From: Xenopus tropicalis
Lineage: Eukaryota > Chordata > Amphibia > Anura > Pipidae
Length of the DNA: 64,000 nucleotides
Direction of reading: 5' to 3'
Assembly (NCBI RefSeq): GCF_000004195.4
Contig: NC_030677.2
Span: 44,145,142-44,209,141, forward strand
The notes under the pieces were generated by a model, which saw only the letters and a list, made by a program, of their open reading frames with translations, was not told the DNA's origin and did not search any database. A program made the position numbers and the translations under genes. Each line of letters begins with the position of its first letter. The stretch's first letter is position 1. This document shows, in pieces, positions 22,843-34,000 of this stretch.

Positions 22843-23897
22843 GGGGCTGATTTACTAAGACACGAATTCGAATCCGAATTGGAAAAATTCCGATTGGAAA
22901 ACAAACATTTTGCGACTTTTTCGTATTTTTTGCAATTTTTTCGGCGCCTTTACAACTTTTCGGAAATTGTTGCGACTTTTTCGTTACCAATACGATTTGC
23001 GTGAAAAACGCGAGTTTTTTGTAGCCATTGCGATTCGCTCGTATCTTGTCGCGACTTTTTCATATTGAGCGCTCGTAAGCGGCGGCCGAAACTTTCAGAC
23101 TTAGCATGTTTTTGGATGCCTCCCATAGGACTCAATGGCACCCTGCAGCTCCAACCCGGCCCAAGGAAAGTCTCCCATAGGGCTCAATGGCACTCTGCAG
23201 CTCCAACCTGGCCCAAGGAAAGTCTCCCATAGGGCTCAATGGCACTCTGCAGCTCCAACCCGGCCCAAGGAAAGTCTCCCATAGGGCTCAATGGCACTCT
23301 GCAGCTCCAACCCGGCCCAAGGAAAGTCTCCCATAGGGCTCAATGGCACTCTGCAGCTCCAACCTGGCCCAAGGAAAGTCTCCCATAGGGCTCAATGGCA
23401 CTCTGCAGCTCCAACCTGGCCCAAGGAAAGTCTCCCATAGGGCTCAATGGCACTCTGCAGCTCCAACCTGGCCCAAGGGAAGTCTCCCATAGGGCTCAAT
23501 GGCACTCTGCAGCTCCAACCCGGCCCAAGGAAAGTCTCCCATAGGGCTCAATGGCACTCTGCAGCTCCAACCTGGCCCAAGGAAAGTCTCCCATAGGGCT
23601 CAATGGCACTCTGCAGCTCCAACCTGGCCCAAGAAAAGTCACCATACTGAAGCTTGAATGAATCCGAACGCTATGAAAAAATCGCACATTTTGCGCAACT
23701 TTTGGAATGGCTACGAAAAAGGCGCGACTCTTCGCGTAAGTTTTAACGCTACAAAAAAATCACCAGACTTTGCGCAACATTCGGAACGGCAACGAAAAAG
23801 TCGCGATAATTTTCCGAAAAATCGCCAAATACCGATCATTACGAAAAAAACGCAATCGGACGCATTCAGCCCGTTCGTGGGTTAGTAAATGTGCCCC
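22843..23897 (+). mobile_element. MITE with GGGGCTGATTTACTAA ends carrying a tandem array
   Basis: Ends are GGGGCTGATTTACTAA and TTAGTAAATGTGCCCC, flanked by TTA on both sides (22840-22842, 23898-23900). Subterminal arms are rich in TTTTTCG/CGAAAAA motifs and are inverted relative to each other. The centre is the 52-bp tandem array. Homologous elements are at 50046-50594 and 36025-36497. Confidence 0.85.
23119..23640 (+). repeat. 52-bp tandem repeat array, about ten units, inside a MITE
   Basis: The word CTCCAAC recurs at 23149, 23201, 23253, 23305, 23357, 23409, 23461, 23513, 23565 and 23617, exactly every 52 bp. Units differ mainly at one C/T site (CCCGG or CCTGG). Each unit contains CTCCCATAGGGCTCAATGGC and ACTCTGCAG. 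A single-copy relative is at about 36249-36290. Confidence 0.97.
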
Positions 23898-24672
23898 TTA
23901 GAAGTAGTAACATTCAAATTAGATTTAGCTAAATAAATGCAACAATATGTTTTTGGGGTTTGGTGTGCACTTTATTTCAAAGGATCTTGTAATTAATAGG
24001 CTTTGCTTTCATTAAACAGTGTCAATATGCAGCAGTTTGGGGCAGTAAAATAAGACTGGAATCTATCTATAAAGCAAGTGTGCAAAAGACCCCAGTGATC
24101 TGTATTACAACTATTAATACACTATTGCATAACTAACTCCTATAGCATTAGCATCTCCATGCCCAAGGTAGAGTTCCTAGGGTCCACCCATAATAAGCAT
24201 GCAGTGGGGGATTAAGGGCAGACCCCCTATTGTTGAGCCACTACTTCAATTATGTTTTACAGAATACTCAACCAGGGTCAGTTTATTCCTTTACTATTCT
24301 GAATATTTAAAAGATACTGCTTGCTGACTAGCCTGGTGCCAATAATATGGTTTAGGGGACGTCTCAAGTTATAATGTGAATTCCTTTTTTCTCAAGCCAG
24401 GGCTGTCAACAAAGCCATTACATTCCCAGAGTATTTTATTAGTTCTACAGAGCGGGGCTGTTTGTTGTATGTGTACTGTGTGGTATGTTGTTTCTATGTG
24501 CTTTGTGGGTGTGCAGACGTTACCTGAAAGGAGTCACTATGTGCTGAATAGTTTTGCAGTATTTTTATTTAAAGGGCAAGCAAATGTTGTCCTAAACAAA
24601 AAGAAAATAAATGAAAAACTTGCCTTATTATAATTGATCAACTTTCTGAATGCAGGCATTACTTTAGATATA

Positions 24673-24999
24673 CAGGTATGGGATCCCTTATCCGGAAACC
24701 CGTTATCCAGAAAGTTCAGAATTACGGAAAGGCCATCTCCCATAGACTCCATTATAAGCAAATAATTCTAATTTTTAAAAAATATTTCCTTTTTCTCTGT
24801 AATTATAAAACAGTACCATGTACTTAATTCCAACTAACATCTAATTAATCCTTACTGGAGGCAAAACAAGTCTGTTGGGTTTGTTCAATATTTAAATGAT
24901 TTTTAGCAGACTTAAGTTATGGAGATCCAAATTACGGAAAGATCCCTTATCTGGAAAACCCCAAGTCCAGAGCATTCTGGATAACAGATCCCATACCTG
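24673..24999 (+). mobile_element. CAGGTATGGGA-type MITE, well-preserved full-length copy
   Basis: CAGGTATGGGATCCCTTATC and CAGATCCCATACCTG are near-perfect inverted ends, flanked by TA. A good reference copy for the family in this window. Confidence 0.88.
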
Positions 25000-25275
25000 T
25001 ACTGAAAAACAGAACACCAAATGCAAAATGTCTTAAAGTTTTCATTATAGTAAAAATGTTTTTCAAAATGGCCTTTCCCTTTAAGAGATAGTTATACTCC
25101 TGTGTGGATTACTTCTGATATATTTCAAACATGTACTTTCCATTTATATAAATAGGAAACAAATCATATCTGTAATGGGTGCTTGAATCATTACTACAAG
25201 TAGCTGTCATCAAAACCAACCTTGTGCCATAGCCCTGACAAATAATGACATTTGAGAGTGAGAGGAATCTTAGTA

Positions 25276-25603
25276 CAGGTATAGGACCCATTATCCAGAA
25301 TGCTCGGGACCAAGGGTATTCCGGATAAGGGGTCTTTCTGTAATTTGGATCTCAACACCTTAAGTCTACTAAAAAATCAATAAAACATTAATTAAACCCA
25401 ATAGGATTGTTTTGCATCCAATAAGGATTATTTATATCTTAGTTGGGATCAATTCCATGGTACCGTTTTATTTCTACATAGAAAAAGGAAATCAGTTTTA
25501 CAATTCTGAATTATTTGATTATAATGGAGTCTATGGGAGACGGGCTTTCCGTAATTCGGAGCTTTCTGGATAATGGGTTTCCGGATAAGGGGTCCGATAC
25601 CTG
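25276..25603 (-). mobile_element. CAGGTATGGGA-type MITE, full-length copy, opposite orientation
   Basis: CAGGTATAGGACCCATTATC and GGGGTCCGATACCTG ends, TA on both sides. The copies at 24673 and 25276 lie 276 bp apart in opposite orientation. Confidence 0.85.
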
Positions 25604-25619
25604 TATTACTAAAATTATA

Positions 25620-26730
25620 ATATCAAGTGAGTAGACAACAGCAGAAGTAATAGAAGGACAAAATCATGAGAAAGAGATGAATTGGGAACCTCCAAAGCCT
25701 TATTTTTTAATTAAAATTTCAAAACATTTACAAGGGATAAATATTTCTTAAAATACAAATCCAGTTCACAATGTAAACTAACACAGTTGTTTTAAAAGCA
25801 GAAACAAAATAATAAAAAGGGGTAAAAAGAACAAAGAAATAATAATAAGGCAAGAAAGAGAATAATGAACAATGAAAAGGGTATGAAGCCTACATATAGG
25901 ATCCATTTGCTGTTTCCTTTCTGAGCTGAATGACAAAGGAGGTCTCTATGGCACATTCTTGTGTTTATGTGATCCTTATCTGATGCAGTATCTGAAAAAA
26001 AACACTTCTTCATTAAGTTGATAAAAATCTACAGTATTGAGTGTTTGTTTATATTTAAATATATACCAGGGTCGCTGCTTCCATGAGACGAGTTGAAAAA
26101 CTCACCTTAGGCAGCAGTGCCCCCAAAGTTACCAGGGGTGACAAAAAGCAAAATGAAAAAAAGACGCGAATTTCCGGTTTTTATAACAGAAATTTAGCTC
26201 TGCTAGTGCAGAGATCACAATTGCGCTCCCTACACTAGTGATGTGGCCCCCCCTAGACCCCCTCCGGTGCTGTAAAGGTAATCACGTGGGGGTGCTCAGG
26301 CAACCCAGGGGCCAAAAATGCCCCTTATATACACTTGCTAAGGAGCCCAGCCAAAATAGGCTTCCCATGAAACTAATACTATCTTTCTACTTTCTAGCTG
26401 AACAGACAATAATTCATCCAAGATTAATATGCAAATAATAAACTATTCCAGCAAGAATGAGCAGGACTAACTGGCAGCAACAGTTGCTAGTCTGTTACCT
26501 GGCGCTACCTCATTCAGGTGTTCCCAAAACATTTTTATGGTTATAAAAATGCCTTCCCCTAAGATCAAGTGTTAGCAATAAAGCAATGGCATTGGAAGCC
26601 ACAGGGCTTTGGCACACAAGGCTTTTTGATGACTGCTAAGAGCAGTAATGTCCTAATATTTTGTACATTGTAAGGTTAGGAAAGAGTCCATGCCAAGGCT
26701 GCAGCGTGTATCCATAAGCATAATAAATAT
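25620..26730. other. intergenic, no gene recognised
   Basis: 26080-26330 is more GC-rich and looks like a decayed repeat (GGCAGCAGTGCCCCCAAAG) but has no definable ends. Confidence 0.3.
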
Positions 26731-26925
26731 GGTATGGGATCCCAAGAAAGTTCTAAATTACAGAAAGGCAATCTCCCATAGACTCTATTTAAATCAAATT
26801 AGCCTTTTTTTTTCTTTAATAATAAATCACTACCTTCTATTTGATGGTACCTAAGCTTAAATACATATTGGGGGTAAAAAAATCGTACTGGGTTTATGAT
26901 GTTTAAATGATGTTTTTGAGTTTTA
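26731..26925 (+). repeat. partial CAGGTATGGGA-type MITE
   Basis: GGTATGGGATCCCAAGAAAG at the left, then AATCTCCCATAGACTCTATT and TGATGTTTAAATGATG; the right end is lost. Confidence 0.6.
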
Positions 26926-27397
26926 GAGCACAAAGAAAATCTGTGTTTGTGCACCTCTGCACCCTATTGAGGCCCCAGTTGATGCAGTGTCATGCAGCTT
27001 CATAATAACTATGCAGTAATAATAATAACTGAAATAATTTACCAAGAGAATAAAAGCAAATGAAACACAGAGCACACAGATAACAAGGGAGAGGGGAAAA
27101 CTGAAAGTTATCACTACACTTCAAGTTGCTTTATCACTAACAAAAAGCTGAATCTTCCCCCAAAGCTGCAACAAACAGTACCACAGGCTAAAATGTGTAC
27201 CGCTTTATTGTGCAAGCAAAATAAATGACATCTGTAGTGGATAAGATTTGAATAAAACAAGGACCATAAATGGCAGTAAAAATGTTTTTAAAGGGCCTTA
27301 ATTAGAAATAACTACTTTATTAACAATAAAGTGATTTATTAACCTTTGAATTAAAAAAAATCATTTTTTTTCACAATTCAAGTTTTCTCAAATGTCT

Positions 27398-27403
27398 TTT
27401 ATT
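27398..27403 (-). terminator. candidate tlr3 polyadenylation signal AATAAA
   Basis: This is the first AATAAA on the reverse strand after the TLR3 stop codon, giving a 3' UTR of roughly 400 nt. Further AATAAA hexamers lie at 27316-27321 and 27204-27209. AATAAA is frequent in AT-rich DNA, so cDNA ends are needed to decide. Confidence 0.4.
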
Positions 27404-27805
27404 CATTTAGTGCAAAAAACCCTAAAACTTGAATGTAAAAAGTCAATAGGAGTTGTCCTAGACAAAGTCAAGCCATATAGGAAGCAGAGCAGACTAAAGT
27501 AATCCCATAGCAAGGATATTCAATAATTGGCTTGGTTTGCAAGAGTTCTGATATTGTGATCCGAATGGTATCCAAAGTTGATGAATGCTGCAATGGATCC
27601 AAAATGCCAGTTCACATGGGATTCTCAAGGTAACAGGGCAATTTCCACATTAGTTTCTCATAGTTGGGCCTTATACCTTATTCTAGATGTGACTGTTAAA
27701 TAAAGATTTACACTGATTAATCCTTAGTTTTGGAATAAGCACAATAGTGTTCTGCATATTGTACCCGTATTCTGCCAACAAGCCATACTGTGCAATCTTT
27801 ATCCA

Positions 27806-28040
27806 TTAAAGTAAGTTGACTAAGTTTGTTGATCCCAGAGCAATTTTAAGTCTTTGATAAAATGTCTTTATTCTTTCCATTTGATCCGGCCAATCCAATA
27901 TGCAACGTGACTTGAACATTCCTCTTCTTAGGTGAATGGTGTGATATAATTTGTAATCTGGGATGTCTTCAAGGAATATAAGTATAATGGAATCACGGTT
28001 TTGTTCGATGGCTTGCTGGAAAGCATGTTGAACCTTGAAC
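27806..28040 (-). CDS. tlr3: tlr3 last coding exon (C-terminal half of TIR domain)
   Basis: This exon is too short for an ORF scan but is clear on the reverse strand. Acceptor TTCAATAAG|GTTC completes the split AGG codon, then 77 residues run to TAA at 27808-27806. It begins [19 protein letters not shown], includes FLEDIPDYK (Y849, matching human Y858) and the box 3 region, and ends in [11 protein letters not shown]. The C-terminus is close in length to human TLR3. The acceptor has a run of T residues just upstream. Confidence 0.94.
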
Positions 28041-31000
28041 CTTATTGAAAAAAAAGTAGATGAGCTGTAAAGATATTTTACAACTTTCCCACTACAATTA
28101 GGCTCATTTATTAAAAATGGATTTCATGGCATTTTCATTTCAACACTAAAGGGCCATTTACTTACCGCACAACAGTGTGTAAAGTGCAATTTTGAGAACA
28201 ATCTGCATTTTTATTACCCACTTGCACTAATATTGTCATGGCTGGCCGATTCTTTTGGCACAACTGTACTGCAGCAATTAACACAGGCCGCTGTAAGAAG
28301 CTATTGCCTGGTTCTTAAATGGCATTAGGTCCAGGGTTCTCACAGCCACCTACATGAACTGCCCCAGCATCTCCAGTGCTGAAACTTGGGAAGGCCAATG
28401 TATTCATTTTCATATTTGATTATTTCCTGAATCTCGCTAGTGACATGGCCGTATTTTTATATATATAGGCACCCAAGGTCTCGGGAACTTGGTGGGGGGG
28501 GCAGCCTTCGGGTGCTTATAAAAACAATCATTTTTTAAAAAAATTTAAATAGTTTTCAGAGTTCAGGAAACTGTAAGAAAGCAGGATAAATGGCGCAAGA
28601 CATGACAGTAGCACAAAGCAAACATGTTCTGTAAAGGAAGGCAGGCAGACTGTCTGCTGCTACCAGAATAACAATACAGCTGAAATAAAGGAACACGGTG
28701 CAGAACTATACACTGATTTCCATTGAGGGCTAAGTTCAATTTTCCAAGTGTGTTGCTAACCAAATAGATTGTGCCAGGGAAAAAATGTTGAGTTGAAGGA
28801 TCTTAGTAATAAAACACAAAATACTGTAATAAAAACTTCTGCTAGGGAACATCCGTTTTTTAAAGATCAACTCCTCTCCTACCCTAGGTATTGCTCTTCT
28901 CACATTCCAGAAAATCATAAATCTACAGTTGCTGATAAAAAAGGGGGCATAGTTAAGTGGTGACAGTCAAATACATAATGATTAAATTGTGTGCATTTGA
29001 TAGGTATACATGGTCAGGCCGGGCTGGGATGCAAAAAAGGCCCTGGCATTTCAAGTACACAGAGATTCAAACAGCCAACAGCCCACTAACAGATACCCCT
29101 CTGGCATTTGCTAGAATCTGCAGATTGCTAATCTGGTCTTGTATATGGTTGATGTGCACCAGCATTTCAAGTACCAGTATTCACAAGCCATTTGCTTAAT
29201 GGAGAATGCTGCCGCAACCAATAGTAAGGTACATTTACTACACTGACAAACACTAATGAGTTAGTGCATAACAATAGAAACACTTAAAAAGTAAAAAGAA
29301 ATGGAGATAATATCATTCAGCATTTAGCATACTGTGTCTAAATACTAGCCACTACCCATAATGCAATGTAATATGAAGCTGATCGATATGGCTTAACAAT
29401 AACTTGATATTAGCCAATATTAAAAGGCCAAGAACAGCAAAAAAAATAATCTGTTTGTGCTGATAATACACTTATTATTTATTATCCAGTAAGGGACAAA
29501 ATATTTGCTTCAAAGTCAAAGTCCTATAATTAATTACATTGCTCACCTGGTTCTGATATCTGCAAACATGTTTAATCTATTGCATAACTGATGATCTGTA
29601 GGCATTTGCTTACAGAGACTCAATTGGGCTCTAGATAACACACAACCAGGCATTGTCTGTATCCTGTACACTGAAACCAAAAGCATTTCATATTATTTAA
29701 ATATTGTATTTTCTAGAATTGTATCATCTAGTATCTGATAGAGCAGCGGTTCTCAACCTTCCTAATGCCGCGACCCTTTAATACAGTTCCTCATGTCGTG
29801 GTGACCCCCACCATAAAATTATTCCTAAGACCATCAGAAATAGGTGTTTTCCAATGGTCTTAGGCGACCCGTGTGAAAGGGTTGTTCGACCCCCAAAGGG
29901 GTCCCGACCCACAGGTTGAGAACCACTGTGATAGAGCCTCATGGCAGTCAAAGGCTGTGAGAACTTCAGCAATAGCTTGGGGGCTAAAGACTTGTTACTG
30001 CATTTATTGAAATTGTAGATAATAATCGACTGAAAACTGTGAGTTTGCTTCACTTACCTCCTGCACCAAGAATCATTTAACAAATTTCGTGTCACAACAA
30101 AAATAATCTTTCTACTTCGGTTTATGCAATCGACAAAGGCAGACAGAGTCGACGTGCCAGCTTCAAGGTCCCTCTCTTCAAAGCAAAACTGTAACTTACT
30201 GCCGGCGTTCTTTTCAAGTGGAATCAAATGATTTTCAACCCAGGAAACATCATTTTGGGCATGAATAATATAAGCATCATAATCAAAGTTTCTTTTCCTC
30301 GGATCAATTTCTTTAAAGCCAAGGATCCTGTTGATGGATACTGTCCAATAAAAATGTATTCGCCAACCTTGAAACTGTATTAGTAAGACTGACAATATAA
30401 AAACCAGCATAAGGCTGAATGTAGATACAAAGAGTCGAAAAGGTGCCAGTTCCTTGCAGGGAGAGCTATCAAAATTATCTACAGGATTTCCATGGTACCG
30501 GGCTGGGGTATTGCATATATATTGTGAGTGAGCAAGTGGGACGCTTGTGTTAGTTGTATTAAGCCAACTTGCAAACCAAGCTATACTTTCACAAGTACAA
30601 TCATATGGGTTTCCACCCATGTTTAGATATTTCAGGCTACTAAAAACATTTTTAAATAAATCTTGTTCTACTGATGTTATAAGATTTTTATGGAGATCCA
30701 ATAAAGTAAGCGAATGTTGATCATCAAACACAGATGGGGGCAGTATGTAAACATTATTTTCTCCAATGTCCAAAACCTTCAGTTTGCAAAGTCCCTTGAA
30801 AGCATTAGCTGGTATCTCATCAAAGCCATTGGATAACAAACTGAGCTTCTCCAAGTTCTTTAATCCCTTCAAAAACAAAACAGGCCCACCAGGATTAGCC
30901 TCTTTCCACAGTCGAGCGAGGTTGTTGTGCTCAAAACTAAGAATTCTTAAATTGGAAAGACTTTCAAAGACATCTTCTTGTATGTTTGCAATGTTATTAT

Positions 31001-34000
31001 TGCTGAGATCCAAAACAGTTAAATTCTGCAGAACCTTGAAAGGTGAAGGATTGAGGTCTCTGAATGTTAAGGCTGTCTTTCTAAGGTATAACTTACTGAG
31101 GCTTGGAGCAAAAATGAAAGAATTGCTTGTGAGAGTAATTCTTCTGTTGTAGGAGAGATAAATCATTTCTATATTAGCAAGGCCTTCTAATTCATTACCA
31201 GAAACTTCTTGATCTATCTGGTTGAGCCCCATATCAAGTAGCTGCAGATGCTTCAAGCATAAAAATGCTCCATTTTCTATTTTGGTCAATCCAGTTTTGG
31301 TGAGGTTGAGATGATACAAAGGTGACTTTGACAGCGATAAAAATGTTCTGTTGGTAAGTGTATGCTGTTGTAATGTGGAGTCACTTAGGCTTAAATTGGT
31401 TAAACTTGTTAGACCAATAAAAGTATGCTCCGTAATGGAAATTATTTTGTTGGCTTCCATATTTAAGTATTGCACATTGTGCAACGACTGAAATGATAGG
31501 TCATCAAGTTTAAGATTTGAACTTAAAGATTTTCTTAGATTCAGAACTCTAACCTTTGACAAACCATTAAATGTTTTGGGGTTTACATGAGAAATGTCAT
31601 TATTCTCTAAGTTCAGTATTTCTAATGCACCAAGGGAAACAAATGAATCGTTATCGATTTGTGACAAACTGTTTCCTGAAAGGTCCAGCACTGTTAGATT
31701 TGTGTCTGCTAATCCTTTAAAGGTTGTATTACGTATTTTTGAAAGTCTTATATTATTTAGCGTAAGGTTGCGAACTCCAGTGTGCGCTAATTCTGAGCAG
31801 ACCTGTTCTGTCCGCTGAGGGTCCAATTGCGTATTTTGAATGACAAGAGCAGCAAAACTTCCAATTGCTTGAAAGCAACCTGGATTGATCTACATGAAGA
31901 CAAATGAAAATGGTTAAATGATGGCTAAGAATTGTAGTTACCTAAACATTGATTATTTATGTTAACTCTCATAAATGGAAACAAAAATATTTGTGATTAG
32001 TTTTCTCATGTAATTAATCAAATACAATGAAAATCAGCAGGAAAAGGTGCATTAGAGCAGTGTTGTCCAACTTATTATATGAAGTGGGAAAATGATTTCT
32101 TGTTCAATGAATTTGAGAGATTATATTAAAATATTGATTATACACTGAAGTCCATGGAGCAGACTAGGGGCCATAAAAATCCCTTGGAAGACCACATCTG
32201 GCCTGCAGGCCATATGCACTAGATAAGCTATAAATGGAGTGCATTGGGCACAAGTGGATCTTGGTTAAATGGGAAAAAGAATATTTTTGTCATAAGTAGG
32301 TACAGTTTAAGGATTACTGGTGTCTAGTATCCCCCAACCAGGACATAAATACAGAATAAATCATAGATAGTTTTACGGTGATTTTCTTAGACTGACTTTG
32401 TGTTTCACAGCTTTATTTGTAGACTTTACAAGGGCAAGGAAAGTTTATCCGTTAGATGAATTACAGCTTATAGAACATGTATATCTTTATTACTGTATAT
32501 ACTGCAGGCTGGCAGTCTGCTACAAAAAGCACCAATCTTACATTAAATCTGTGTACATATAATTCAGGATTCAGTGCCTTTCTGGTCAGTTTCACTTCAA
32601 GGAATGGAAAAAATAGGTTATTTGTTTGCTTTGGTTTCCATCTGTTGGAAATGGGAACAATGTCAGTAAGTTTCACTTCATTAGGTATCTGTTATACATG
32701 TGGGTAAGAAAGATAAGGAACTGAAGCCACATTAGGTTTGCTGAATGGAGATGGAAAGGTGACAAGTTTAAACAAACTGTGGTTTTACTGTGAAACATAA
32801 GACAATTTGCAACCAAAATAAAAAAAGTTAACCCATAATCTTCTACATTCCAAGTTAGAAAATAAGGACATCAATACCCTGTCTTTCCCAGTCACTCCCA
32901 TGATCTGCCCAAAACTTTCCAGTGAGCCCTGCCCCTTTTGGATACTTTTGTCAATAAACTAAAAGGCTAGGCTGGGTTATAAAATGGAACATACAGGTAA
33001 ATACAGAGTCAAGACAAGAGCACAATTAATTTACACTGTATATGGTGGCACTGTGAGCCCCCAAAAGGACTAAGCTTTTGTTAAATTACAAATAGCACCC
33101 ATCAGTAGAAAGAGATGATAATTATGGGATTTGTAATGTAAAAACAGTTGGGAGTCACAGGTTGAGTAACCCTAGTACAGTAGGCCATATATCATATGGT
33201 TTTTCAGCTACTGCATGCGACTAGCCAGAAGCATGTATAACAAGTAATCTGAATGTCTATGACCATGGCTTGTAAGCAAGTGTGAATTCCTTGTTTTTCT
33301 GGCATTGTGAAGCAATTATATGCTTATATGCCAGAAGACAGGAGAGGCATGCTTATTTTACTGAAAAGGAGTTTTTAGATGCTATTAACTTAGCCTAACA
33401 GGCCCTAATTTATAATAATGGTGGCCAACCCTCTTAGCTCTATACAAAAACCTAATCTTTCAAAACTGGAACTGATGAGGTTTAACAAGATAACAGGGTC
33501 TTACAGCTTTCAGTTTATAGGTACATCTTTGCTATGCAGCCTGTATGTACATCCAAACAATACACATAAGCAAAACTTTACATGTTCTTAGCCATAAAAT
33601 CCTAATTTTCTTGTTTTGAGAAAAAATACAGTTTTATCAAGTCTTTTACCATGTTAAAATCATAAATTGTACAGCTGTGTGCACTTTGCACATCAAACTC
33701 TGGCGAGATACTTTGGTAACCCTTAGGGGCAGATTTATCACACAGAAAAATTCACCCACTTTCTATTCATACTTATGGGATTTTTAGAAGCGTATTTATC
33801 GATATAATTAGAAAGTTTGTGAATTTTTCTGCGGCGAGCTCTCATCTCACATTTTGATAAATATGCTGCTTCTCTGCTTTTGCCATTTCTTGAATATGTT
33901 GTTTTTGGAAATATGTTATTTTGATGAATTTCAGAAGAGGTATTTTTATGTATGGTATATATTACATAACGGCAAATACTTACCTCTGTCAAAGGGTTTG

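Noticed and set aside
23119..23640. Regular repeats resembling a CRISPR array
   Set aside because: Units are directly contiguous at 52 bp with no unique spacers, in vertebrate DNA inside a MITE.
30766..31152. Forward open frame of 128 codons
   Set aside because: It is the antisense shadow of TLR3 coding exon 3, whose reverse-strand protein is unmistakable.
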